The translations under genes and the position numbers were made by a program. A model generated the notes under the pieces. It saw nothing but the letters and a program-made list of their open reading frames with translations, had not been told where the DNA came from and ran no database searches. DNA of 64,000 nucleotides, from NCBI GenBank assembly GCA_902729315.2, contig LR746264.1, positions 7,037,878 to 7,101,877 of the forward strand, read 5' to 3'. Source of the stretch: Spirodela intermedia (lineage: Eukaryota; Streptophyta; Magnoliopsida; Alismatales; Araceae). Of this stretch, positions 11,569 to 22,487 are shown in pieces. Every line of letters starts with the position of its first letter. Within the stretch, counting starts at the first letter, position 1.

Positions 11569-13250
11569 TGATGAGTCTTTATTATCATGAGTTAATAATT
11601 AGTAAATAATATATTTTTAGCCTTAAATCATGATACATAGACTTATATTCTTGTTAAATTGTGAAAATTGATTTTCAGTTGATTAACATGATTTTTTTGG
11701 CCAATTATGTAATTTTTTATGAATTTATATGATTTTTATAGTCCTATTTTTGAGATAAACAAAGAAAAAGAAATTAAAATAAAAATATACCAAAATGGGG
11801 GGACCCACCAGTCAGCAGGGCTCTCAAGTGAGTCAGAAGCACAGCAAGGGGAGCCGCGAGTAAGGGCTTGAGCAGCTAGGACCGATGAGGACACGTGTGC
11901 GCCACTCCCCTTCCAGGTCACCCACTCCCCTTCCACATCACCAATAGTCAACCAGTTGTGAGACAAGAAGTGGTCGTACATGAGATAGTAAGTAACTCAT
12001 TGTTTACAAATGTGATATTACTATATATTCATCCAAAACTTCAGCACACAAGTGATGTGGGACTAAACCCACATCACAATTTCTCACAAAAGACTTTGAA
12101 GATTTTAATACCTAAACTACCCCTTAGTTATAATATAAATTACTATGATGATGTCACTTGATAAAGGTATTAAAATATTTATTTCAATCTCTCTCAAACA
12201 TGTAGTCAACTTACGTAGGTTTGAATCCTCTTAGAGCTAAAACTCATATTTTTATCTGATTATTACGACTTTCTTACTGATCGCCGATGAAGAATTAAGT
12301 TGTTAGAATCACTAAATCATCAACAAAAATTTTGTCAATATGATTTGCAGAGTATTGTTACTAAAATTGTTGAATAATTTGTAATAAAAAGATCGCAAAT
12401 CTATCGAGTAAATCATCATTGATTGATTGACGAACAAGTTGTCATTAGGAAGAAGACGATCTATCAAGAGACGAGTCACCATCTTCTAAAAACATACTAG
12501 ATGTGATGAAGAGCCTCTTCTTACTGTGTGATCTTGAGGATGAAACTCCTTAACACACGCCTCACCTCTATTCAACTCCTCTCTATTGAGTGATAGTTAT
12601 TAGAGAGCCGCAAAGTTGTCATTTTTTTGCTTTGTCGGGTGACTGTCTTTGGAGATGATTTATCCTTCAAATCATAGATACTGCACGATGATCCTCTCGA
12701 ACACTCAAGATTTCAATATATCATTGACACATTACTGCTGCGACGTCGAAACTTTATTTTTATACTTTCAACTTAATTTGTCTTCATTTAATGATAATTT
12801 ATGTAATTTCAATTTACTAAATTATATTTTATTCAATTATGATTCTTTCGGCTTTTATAGATCTTAATTTGATTAATTAAATCATTTGTAATCGCTTACG
12901 TAAGAATAATTGGGTGGAACTCTATTTCTGTCTAATTTACGTTCGACGGGTGCTGACATCATCTTGACATCCACACCCTTATTTCTCTTTTTTATAAAAT
13001 TTTAATATATTTTATTTTTATTTTTTACTATATAGTTCATAAAAAATCATATTCTTTAAAAAAAATTAAAAAATTACCCAATATTATATTACATTTTTGT
13101 GATCAACTTGAAAATTTATTATTATTTTTGAAAGTTTTATTGAATTATAATTGATATATTTATTCAGAAATACTTCAAAATATATGAAAATGAGTTTTTT
13201 CTAATTTTATAAATTTTAAGTTTACATGATTTACTATATAACGACTAAGT
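11569..13250. mobile_element. AT-rich insertion inside copia element 2, possible solo LTR
   Basis: About 1.68 kb separates two halves of one gag gene. It starts TGATGAGTCTTT and ends within an AAGTCATGTCAATG string. The exact right end is unclear, and no clean target duplication could be fixed (ATAAT on the left, a CAAT-like string on the right). It has no coding capacity I recognise. It includes a short palindrome (TGTGGG...CCCACA) at about 12056-12076. The size, TG start and lack of genes fit a solo LTR of a gypsy-type element, but this is inference. Confidence 0.45.
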
Positions 13251-13254
13251 CATG

Positions 13255-14250
13255 TCAATGATATTATAGTAGAAGATATCAAGACTACACTTAACTCAAA
13301 GGAGTTGAAGAAAAAGATGCAAGATAGTCAAGAAGATGATCAAGCCGACGGCGTAATAGTTCAAGGAAGAACAAAAAAAGAGCATGATTAAAGAAGCATA
13401 TCAAGATTGAAATTCAAATCAGCAAAGAAGTTTCATTGTTAAGAGTGTAATTAGAAAGAGAACATCAAGAAAAATTATTCAAAGTTAAAGAGAAAAGGAA
13501 GGAGGAATCTTTTGATATGGTTAATATCATTTAAGAGGAGATTGACCTTGGTGAAATTATTTTGTCAGTTTCTACTAGATTTTCTAATGATGACTAGATT
13601 CTTAATACAAGATGTACATATCATATGTGTCCTCACAAGGACTGATTTTCTACTTACACATTGGTAAGTAGTGGTATTGTGACATTGGATTATGACAACA
13701 CTATTGATGTTGCAGGAATTGGTACAATACGGATATCAAGATGTACGACAATCACATCTTGACTTTGGAAATGAAACATATTCTAAAGTTGAAGAAAAAA
13801 TTTATTTCTTTAAGTACTTTGGATAAGCAAAGATACAAATATTTTTCAGAGAATGATATTCTATGAGTTTCTAAAGGTGTTGTACTTTTGATAAGATGGT
13901 TGGAACTCTTTATCATCTATTTAGACATATTATTACAAATAGTGTGAATGTGACTGAAGATTCAGATATTTCTATTCAATTATGGCACATGAGGTTGGGC
14001 CATATGAGTGAGTGAGGTATGATGGAGCTAAGCAAATGACAGAGCTAAGCAAATGCGTTTAACAAATAGTGTAGAGTGAGGTTTAGTAATGCAGCCCATC
14101 AAATCAAGGGTACAATAGATTACATCCACTCTAATCTTTGGGGTCCTACTCTAGTTATCTCATAGGGCGGTACAAGTTATATATTGACCTTTATTGGTGA
14201 TTTTTCCAAGAAAATATAAGTTTATTTTCTCAAGAAGAAGAGAAAGTATG
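13255..14250 (+). pseudogene. copia element 2 gag end, protease and integrase start
   Basis: Gag resumes with LNSKELKKKMQDSQEDDQADG and a wrecked zinc knuckle near 13430. The protease region (about 13588-13645) reads ILNTRCTYHMCPHKD. The usual Asp-Ser/Thr active site is Asn-Thr-Arg, so it is dead. A pre-integrase box LWHMRLGHMSE lies near 13980-14015. The start of the integrase core (IHSNLWGP...GDFSKK) follows before the element is cut off. Confidence 0.78.
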
Positions 14251-14270
14251 GTGGTCAGTTATCTTTGAGG

Positions 14271-15162
14271 TTGACTTCCCTCATAGACATTTATTATTTT
14301 TATAACATTCAACGGGCAGATGATCCATACTGATGCTTCAATCACCTCTCGTCGTCAGTTATGAACTGTTGTCTCTCACTGCATAGTGGGCTTCCAATCG
14401 CTGCTAGTTGACTTTCTCATATAGTGGTCAAATTTGCCTCCAATCTAGATGAAGGTGGTCACAAGGTGAAATTCTATGAATTATTGACGGATATTCATGG
14501 TAGACTACCATATCATGTCACATGTCCTTCCATTTGATAAGGACCTCAATCCTATGTGAGCTGTGTTGGATGGGAGGACCTTTGCAGTTATCTTATATTA
14601 GATTGCATTTCTTTTTATTATTAAGTTGTAATTACATTCTCTCCTCTCCAAACCTTGAAAGGTAAAGTAGGCATTGAGCTCTTTACACAACTCAAGAAAT
14701 ATTTATTTAATGTACCAATTTAAAATTGATTTATACTTTGGCCGTAGAATTATCTCTTTATTGAATGGGCTTTGTTTTCTTCACCTTCCAATCTTAAATT
14801 TATAATAATAAAATAATAATTATTAGTTATGTGGTTTTAGGGGTAAAGTAGTCATTGAACTATTTATGAGACAGATATAATTAATGAATATCTTAATTTA
14901 TTTTTTTATACCAATATCTGTCTTCTCTCCTTATAATTGATTATTACTAACTTATTTTCTTCACCATCCGATCTGTAAATTATAATAATAAAATAGTCAT
15001 TAAGGTCTTTACTCGATCGAGATGGAACGTCCAATAGTAGATTAATTAATACTAAAACTGATTTATACATGTCGTAACATAATCCACTGTTTCTCTCTCT
15101 CTCCTTTCCCTTCTCTCCTTATTGCGCGGACTGACTGGAGAGTTTCCAGAAGCGTGGTCTTC
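14271..15162. other. 3' flank of GST copy C
   Basis: AT-rich spacer, homologous to 1-861 and to 20020-20968. The order of blocks is TTGACTTCCCTC, a TGATCCATACTGATGC block, an AAACCTTGAAAGGTAAAGTAG block, and the CTCTCTCTCTCC tract near the GST stop. No gene seen. Confidence 0.6.
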
Positions 15163-15923
15163 CTAAGCTTGTGCCAAATCCCCCGGCGGTAGCCGCGGAG
15201 GAAGTCGACTATCGTATCGGAAGGGGGACGCACTTCCTGGACCTCCGGCTGAGCTTCGAACTCTCGAAGCCAGCGGGTGAAGGAGGGGAAGTTCTCGCCG
15301 AGGTCGGCTTCGGCCACCTCTGCGACGCAGCGGAACCAGTACGCGTAGGAGCCGAGGACGATGTCCAGGATGCCCAGCTTCTCACCGCCAAAGAATCTCC
15401 TCCCTCGGAAGAAGCCAGCCCTCTCGGAGCTCATCTTCTTGCAGCTTCAGATTCTCCCCGACCTCGCAGACAGCCGCCGCCCTCTGCGCCTCGTCGGCCG
15501 GGCGGAGGATCGCAATCAACCAGGGAATCACCTGCAGAGGCAACGAGAGGTGAGGAGCACGGAAGGGCAATGCCAAGAGGCGGTCCCTCGTCGGAGTTCT
15601 GGCTGACCTTGTCGGAGCCGAAGTGGCACCAGAAGCGCACGACGGCCCTGTCGCGGGGATCGGCGGGCATCAGCGGGAACCTGCGGGGCCACGTCTCGTC
15701 GATGTACTCGAGGATGACGGCCGACTCGGCGATGGGACGATCGCCGTGGAGGAGGACGGGGACCTTCCGGTGCACAGGGTTGAGGCGGAGGAGGGCGGCG
15801 CTCTTGTTGGCCAGGTTCTCCTCCACGTACTCGTAGTCCAGCCGCTTGAGGGCGAGCCGGACGCGCTACGCGTTGGGGCTTGCCCACTTGCTGTAGAGCT
15901 TGAGCTCCCCCCCCTCCGTCCAT
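15163..15923 (-). pseudogene. GSTU copy C, frameshifted pseudogene
   Basis: Same two-exon layout as the intact copies (exon 1 about 15608-15923, exon 2 about 15163-15531) but with several lesions. Four extra G residues follow the start (GGA then eight G) and shift the frame after MDGG. A leucine codon after SPNA has become TAG, and six bases are lost at the following KLKG segment. The first codon of exon 2 is GTG in place of ATG. The AGCC 4-bp duplication shared with copy A shifts the frame after DELRE near 15412-15420. A single A deletion near 15178 disturbs the C-terminus. No functional GST can be made without repair of several changes. Confidence 0.9.
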
Positions 15924-18878
15924 GGCGGGCAGCCTGGTTTGAGCGCCGCCGGATGGCTTGCCATGATCGTCGCCTTATAGGCTACGGCGGGCATCCTGCG
16001 GGAGAGAAAGAGATAGAGAGAGGGAGAGAGAGAGAGATGGACTTTCGACACATCCAATCAAAATCAAACAAGGTATAAATGACGTGAGATATGGGCTTTC
16101 GACATATCCGATCAAATCAAACAAGGTACAAGTGGAGAGAGATATGGGCTTTTAAAGAGTTGTTGTCGTTTACAAGAAACCGCCCTCGCATGCCTACCGC
16201 GACAATAAGTTTTCATCATCTTCAGCACATTAATGGTACACGGTTAAAAAAAGTGTATAATAATAAATTCAAAACCCTAACTTGACAAGCAAAGTGTTAG
16301 ACTTGATTTGGTTTCCCACAAATAGCCATGAAATGTTTTTATACTATGTTTTATTAGCAGGAAAAATATTTAAATTTGGATGTGTTACTAGCTTGAGAAG
16401 GGTTTATGGCAGAATGATGCATATGACCTGATCAAGAACAATAAAACATATATTTAAAAATTATTCTAAAATATTTTAGTCAACAACTTTGTTATCACGT
16501 CACTATAGCTGGAGAAGACCCATAACACCAAAAGGCCTTAGAAAGGTCATGTATGAGGCCTCCTTACAAAGTAGTTGCTTGACTTATCAAAGAGATTTAT
16601 TCCTCAAGGATATACTTTAGCTAGGATCTTTTAGTTCGTAAGTATGTCTTCCTTGATATTGTGTATGCATGTATTCAACCAATCAATAGACATCTTTGTC
16701 TTCAAGGCCGAGTTAAGATAATGTTATTGAATTTGTCGTTTAGTCCAGAAACTCTGATGACAGGTCATTATCTAAATTTTCGCACTACAAATCTTCTGTT
16801 ATTATTTAACTCAAATCTTTTTACTCCCATATAGATTGTCCTTAAAAATATATGTGTAAATACAAAACTAATTAATATACATCTTTGTCTTTAGGGTCAA
16901 GTTCAAATACAATTATTGAACTTACCATTTTGTTCATGAACTTTGATGTATCACTATTTATATTAAGTGACAACAACTTTTCTACCTCCTTTTCTACTCT
17001 GTTTAAGAGTCAAACTTAGTTGTCATGTGAGACTTGAGTTTGAGTCTTTTTCACGTTGACACTACAATACTCTTTCTCAAATTCTGCTTATAGTTTAATT
17101 TGAATCTTGCGGCCATCATTTTTCTCACTTTCGTGAAACTTACTTCTTTAGTTCAAATTCCATGTCTACCATTATGTGTTTAGGATATTTAAAATATTTT
17201 TAACATTGACACTCATTTCTTCACATTACTTAAGTTTCACATTCAAATCTCACTTGTGACTTTGATTTTTTTAAATATATGTAAAACTTTATTACAACTT
17301 GTTGACAAGTTATTTTGTACTTCTATTCAAAGAATATTACATTGTATTACTTTAATACAAAAAATATATCAAAGGCAAAACTCATTTGATTCATTGTTAG
17401 TCTTAGGATTACACATAACATTATCAATGTATGTAACTTAAATATTTATCTTGTGATGAAGAAAATCATGATGCATATAGATGAATTATACTTTAAATTT
17501 TTAAAGAATAATTCATAATTTTATTTTTTATTATGTGTCAAAATCTATTGTGTCAACATCGAGGACATCTACAACCTACTCTTTTTTTATACTTACGTGA
17601 TTGCGCATTGAACAGAGATGATATTTAGATTGTATGCACTCATCACATAGAATTCATGTTTTCATAAATAGGCATCATTGTGTATTCTCAAATTTATAAT
17701 GTTCATGATTCATAAATATATGAGAGTAAGTGATTATAATTTTAGTGACTGAAAGTCATTGAATAAAACATTCAAACAATAAATCGATGTCATTTATCCA
17801 TAGTCATCCATAGTTAATAAACCCATTGAATGATTGATCCCCTTAAGTTTATGTACTCATTAATTTTTCCCTTTTACATACTATTTTTCTCTCCCTTTTT
17901 GTAAATATAAAAATATTAGCAAATTACATTTGAGAGAATAATTTTAAGAAAAAATGACAATAATAGATAACAATAAATTTGACCTCATTAAATATATCTT
18001 CAAGCTCATGAATTTATTCCTCCATTGCTTTCAATCACTACTCTACTTGTTTGACACTTCAATTAAATATTTTCAATGATGAAAAAAATGTCAAAGAATG
18101 TGAGAGCATAAGAGGATCATGAAGTATAATTTAAAGAAAGATGGTGAAACCATTAACCATCAATTTGAAGATAGTCTATTTGGTGAAGAGTAAACTTGTC
18201 AATAAAATTATGATGGTAAAGACTAATTAATTCTTCAGAAGAGATATCAACATTGAAATGATAAAAGGTGTAAATGATGAGGATGCCAAATGAAAGAGTG
18301 AGATCATATTTGAGGATAGTTTTCATTTGATCAAGAAATATCGTGGTGAGGTCAAGCTAAATGCAATTGATCAGATAGTTAAGAATGGATATCTATTTTT
18401 TAAAAATTTGGTCAAATATATTACTTTTATATCATAAGAGATGACCAATAAATAAATGTATGATATGAGATAATAAGGGGAGGTGAAAGGTCTTTGTATG
18501 CTTTTGTGGTATGTACTGATATATTTTGTATGCTTGTGAGAGTTGACAAAAAAATTATTAAATGTAAATTGGTCAACATAGAGAATAGATCCACTATGTA
18601 AGTCAAAGATGACATTGAAAATCTCTGAAGTGAGATTAATATAAATATTTTTGACATATGTAGTGAGATCGACAAGAGATACAATAATATTGTTAACAAA
18701 TATGCAAACAAGATTGAAGAAAAAAATCTACAATAGTGGAGATAAGTTTAGTACGATAAAGAGCATCAATGTAATGTTTCATGTTAATTTTTTCAGTGTA
18801 AATAATTTCAGATCAAGAACTTTACATTGCTAACAAAATTTATCCTTCAATAAACTTTGAAATTTGGCTCTAATTGAG
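15924..18878. other. Spacer right of GST copy C, no gene recognised
   Basis: The first 700 bases resemble 6329-7080 and include two 53-bp repeat units (16037-16143). The section 16620-18690 is AT-rich and has no counterpart in the A-B spacer. Within it, 16690-16770 and 16880-16955 form a diverged direct repeat around CATCTTTGTCTT. Similarity to the A-B spacer resumes at about 18695. Short open frames here have no recognisable features. Confidence 0.55.
16037..16143. repeat. 53-bp tandem repeat, two copies
   Basis: Two units starting ATGGACTTTC at 16037 and ATGGGCTTTC at 16091, paralogous to the three-unit array at 6445-6603. Confidence 0.8.
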
Positions 18879-19155
18879 AGCACCCTCATGACTAACCCAA
18901 TTGAGACAACTGGGGTCCTCACGTCCAACTTTATTGGGAGCAAGGGGTCATCATGACCAACTCAATTGAGGCAACGATGTCCTCAAGACTGACCCTATTA
19001 GGAGCAACGGGTCCTCACGACCAGCCCCTATTGAATGCATGGAATCCTCATGACCAATTCAATTGAGGTGACAAGTCCTCAGGACCAACCCTACTAGGGC
19101 GATGGGGTCCTCATGACTAACTCTACTGGGGTCATGGGGTCTTCTCAACCAACGA
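18879..19155. repeat. 32-bp minisatellite, about eight units
   Basis: Degenerate units on the GGGTCCTCATGACCAAC theme. It is paralogous to 7976-8215 and has about one unit more. The order of variant units is similar in both arrays, which fits duplication of a whole array followed by drift. Confidence 0.8.
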
Positions 19156-19427
19156 AGCCTCAATGAAGATAATCTATTCTTCAAACTATGATTGTCTCTC
19201 TAATGATGGTGGGATAAACTTTTAAATACCTTACAAATCAAAACTATGCAAGTAAAATAATGACAGGATTAATTAAGGAAGAGCATGCTAATAATAACCG
19301 AAAACTTCAACTTCCAGGCGGGTGCGTTGACTTCGGGTTTTCTAGTGGCCTTATGGGCTTGAATTTATTTGGGCTGAGGTTGAGTCCTCTGGTGGGCTGG
19401 GTAAGTCTGTATTGGCCCCACATTCTA

Positions 19428-20019
19428 TGTCACTTTTACACATGACAACAGTTTTTTCATTGGAAACCTAAGATCGAAGCTGTCATTGATGCGATTGGCC
19501 AAAAGTGGAAATAAAATAACATCTAGAAAATGTTGTCAGGTGGCCAATCAGTCCAACATGCTAGTCGGCCAGAGTTGCTGCAAGGTGATCTCGTTATCGT
19601 AGTGGAGCTTCCTAACCTCTACTATAGAAGGCCTCTACCTCGTTCCCTTCCCAATGTTCTTTATGACTAAGGATCGTTCTTCTCCACCACGAGCCCAGTT
19701 GGTGAAAAACTATGAAAACTCATTTCTCTCATCAATCAATTTGAATTTGGAGTAGATTTTGCTCATTGAAGAACTAGCAGCTCACCATGACTGCAACAAT
19801 GACAATGGAGCTTGTTCCCACCGTAGGAACCTAGGTGACCATGACATCGTACAACCAGCCTACCATAGACGGCGAGAAACCATGATAACTCCATTGAGTG
19901 GAGATTTATGAGACAAGTCAATTTCGATCCTTAGTCCCTCTCCTCTGTACCTTGACATCACCCCAAGTGTAAATCAACAAGGTAATTAGAGACGCAGAGA
20001 TCTTGAGTAGAGGACCAAA
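19428..20019 (-). pseudogene. F-box gene 3' fragment 2
   Basis: A second truncated copy of the F-box gene's exon 2 tail, exon 3, exon 4 and 3' flank, arranged as at 8490-9036. The GGTGACCATGACATCGTACA stretch near 19834 corresponds to the exon 3 start of the intact gene. Frames are broken and the 5' exon with the F-box is absent. Confidence 0.8.
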
Positions 20020-20968
20020 ACTAAGATTGACTTCCTTCAAAGATATTGATTATTTGTATAACATCTAGTGGGCCGATGATCTATACTAACACCCATATTA
20101 CCTATTGTCGTCAATTACGAATTGTTATCTCTCGCTATCTGATGGGATTCTAATTGTCGCCAATTGACTTTGCCATGCGGTGGTCAAATTTGCCTCTAAT
20201 CTAGATGAAGTTGGCCAAGAGCACTTCATCAACACTCCTTGAGATTTTTACCTTGTTCCACAAGGTGAAATTCTATTAACGATTGACAGATGCTAATGGT
20301 CAACTACCATATCATGTGAGAGGTCCTTCTATTTAATAAGGATATCGATCCCATGTGAGCTGTGTTGGATGGCGAGGACCTCCGAAGTTATCTCATATAA
20401 TGGAGTCCATCTGTTTCTATTATTCAGTTTTAATTACATTTTCTCTTCTCCAAACCTTAAAGGGTAAAGTAGTCATTTACACAACTAAAGAAATACTTAT
20501 TTTATGTACTAATTTAAAATTGATTAATACTTTGGTCATTCAATTCTCTCTCTGTGTACTGAATGGGCTTTATTTTTTTCACCTTCAAATCTTAAATTTA
20601 TAGTAAAAAATCAATTATCATTAGTTATGTGGTGTCAAGGATAAGTAGTCATTGAACTATTTATGAGACAGATATTTATGAGACATATATATATATTATC
20701 ATCTGTCTTCTCTCCTTATAATAAATTATTATTAACTTCTTTTCTTCACCATCCAATCTGAAAATTATACAAATAAAATAATCATTAAGGCCTTTACTCG
20801 ACCGAGGTGGAACGTCTAATAGTAGATTAATTAATACTAAAACTGATTTATACCAGTCCCTGGCAACACAATCCACTATCTCTCTCTCACACACACTCTC
20901 TAGGTCTCCTCTCCCTTCTCTCGTTATTACACGGACTAACTCGAGAGTTTACAGAAGTCGTCGTCTTC
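20020..20968. other. 3' flank of GST copy D
   Basis: AT-rich spacer homologous to 1-861 and 14271-15162. No gene seen. A CTCTCTCTCACACACACTCTC tract lies near 20880. Confidence 0.6.
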
Positions 20969-21728
20969 CTAAGCTTGTGCCAAAATCCTCCGGCGGTAGC
21001 CGCGGAGTAAGTCGACCAGCTTATCGGAAGGGGGAAGCACTTCCTGGACCTCCGGCTGAGCTTCGAACTCTCGAAGCCAGCGGGTGAAGGAGGGGAAGTC
21101 CTCGCCGAGGTCGGCTTCGGCCACCTCTGCGACGCAGCGGGCCAAGTGCGCGTCGAAGCCGAGGATGATGTCCAGGATGCCCAGCTTCTCACCGCCAAAG
21201 AATCTCCTCCCTCGGAAGAAGCCCTCTCGGAGCTCATCTTCCAGCAGCTTCCGATTCTCCCGGACCTCGCCGACGGCCGCCGCCCTCTGCGCCTCGTCGG
21301 CTGAGTGTATGAGCGCAGTCAACGAGGGAATCATCTGCAGGGACAACGAGAGATGAGGAGCACGGAAGGGCAATGCCAAGAGGCGGTCCCTCGTCGGAGT
21401 TTTGGCTGACCTTGTCGGAGCCGAAGTGACACCAAAAGCGAACGGCGGCCCTCTCGCGGGGATCGGCGGGCATCAGCGGGAACCTGCGGGGCCACGTCTC
21501 GTCGATGTACTCGAGGATGACGGCCGACTCGGCGATGGGACGATCGCCGTGGAGGAGGACGGGGACCTTCCGGTGCACAGGGTTGAGGCGGAGGAGGGCG
21601 GCGCTCTTGTTGGCCAGGTTCTCCTCCACGTACTCGTAGTCCAGGCCCTTGAGCTTGAGGGCGAGCCGGACGCGCAGCACGTAGGGGCTTGCCCACATAC
21701 CGTAGAGCTTGAGCTCCACTCCGTCCAT
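20969..21728 (-). CDS. Tau-class glutathione S-transferase, copy D
   Basis: Intact: exon 1 21411-21728 (106 codons), a 76-base phase-0 intron with GT-AG ends, exon 2 20969-21334 ending in TAG. The 227-residue product starts MDGVELKLYG, has ASPY (serine 14) and IAES (65-68), and ends RRRILAQA. It should be a cytosolic glutathione-conjugating enzyme of the stress-inducible tau class. Exon 1 differs from copy E at only two of 106 residues (V for G at 4, A for T at 88). Exon 2 is only about 60 per cent alike. Its upstream region carries an 87-bp tandem duplication and a hairpin. Confidence 0.9.
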
Positions 21729-21836
21729 GGAGGCCAGTCTGGTTTGAGGGACGCCGAATGGCTCGCCATGGTCGGCGCCTTATAGGAGGCGGCGGCTCCT
21801 GTCTTGAGGCCCAAGCAGTCGGCGACCAGTAATTTG

Positions 21837-22002
21837 CACGTCTCTGACTTGAAAATCGATTCTTTAGTTGCAGAATAGTCCCAAGTAGATTTCGGTGCCG
21901 CAAAGTCGACGGCGGGTAGCTTCCACGTCTCTGAGTTGAAAATCGATCCGATAGTTGCAGAATAGTCCCAAGGAGATTTAGGTACCGCAAAGTCGACGAA
22001 AT
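21837..22002. repeat. 87-bp tandem duplication upstream of GST copy D
   Basis: CACGTCTCTGACTTGAAAAT at 21837 recurs as CACGTCTCTGAGTTGAAAAT at 21924. Both continue through GTTGCAGAATAGTCCCAAG and CGCAAAGTCGACG. Copies B and E have one such block in the same place, so the promoter-proximal block was duplicated in copy D alone. Confidence 0.85.
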
Positions 22003-22091
22003 CAAGGAAGGAATCCCCAGAGTTAATTTTCTGGGCTTAAATTTAATCTCACGAAATTCAGTCGCGGATGGGTTCTGCCAGTCTGCTCATC

Positions 22092-22130
22092 GGGCTCGTC
22101 GAGCGAAGAGAAATTAGGCTCGACGAGCCC
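22092..22130. repeat. 13-bp inverted repeat (hairpin) upstream of GST copy D
   Basis: GGGCTCGTCGAGC at 22092-22104 and its exact reverse complement GCTCGACGAGCCC at 22118-22130 are separated by 13 bases. The stem is GC-rich within AT-rich sequence. It is absent from the otherwise similar upstream region of copy E. Confidence 0.85.
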
Positions 22131-22487
22131 ATCAGATAAGGAGAGACACGTGAATTAATTATATTAGTTGTGTGGTTTCAGGAGTAAAGTAGTCATTAAG
22201 CTATTTATGCGACAGATATAATCGCTGAATATATGAATTTAATTTTTTTATACCAGTATCTGTCTTCTCCACTTATAATTAATTATTATTAACTTATTTT
22301 CTTCACCATCCGATCTGAATATTATTATAATAAAATAGTCATTAAGGTCTTTACTCGACCGAGATGGAACAGCTAATAATATATTAATTAATAACAAAAC
22401 TGATTTATACCACTGGTAACACAACCACTCTCTTCCTCTCTCTCCTTATTGCATGGACTGACTGGAGAGCAGGCAGAAGTTGTCTTC
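22131..22487. other. 3' flank of GST copy E
   Basis: AT-rich block matching the last part of the other GST flanks (TTAGTTGTGTGGTTTCAGGAG to the CTCTCTCTCC tract). A CACGTG hexamer lies at 22147-22152. No gene seen. Confidence 0.55.

Larger units (their letters stand above)
10262..14270 (+). mobile_element. Truncated copia element 2, split by another insertion
   Basis: A second Ty1/copia remnant. It has a probable 5' LTR, a degenerate primer-binding site near 10998-11010, gag, then an interrupting insert (11569-about 13250). After the insert come the rest of gag, protease and the start of integrase. No reverse transcriptase, RNase H or 3' LTR is seen: GST-flank sequence begins abruptly at about 14271. 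The left boundary is inferred from where similarity to the upstream region of GST copy D stops. All reading frames are broken. Confidence 0.75.

Noticed and set aside
15171-15836. A 221-codon open frame on the plus strand across GST copy C, with similar ones opposite copies A, B, D and E
   Set aside because: They lie antisense to GC-rich GST exons, where stop codons are rare by composition, and they show no domain. The GST reading on the minus strand explains the sequence.
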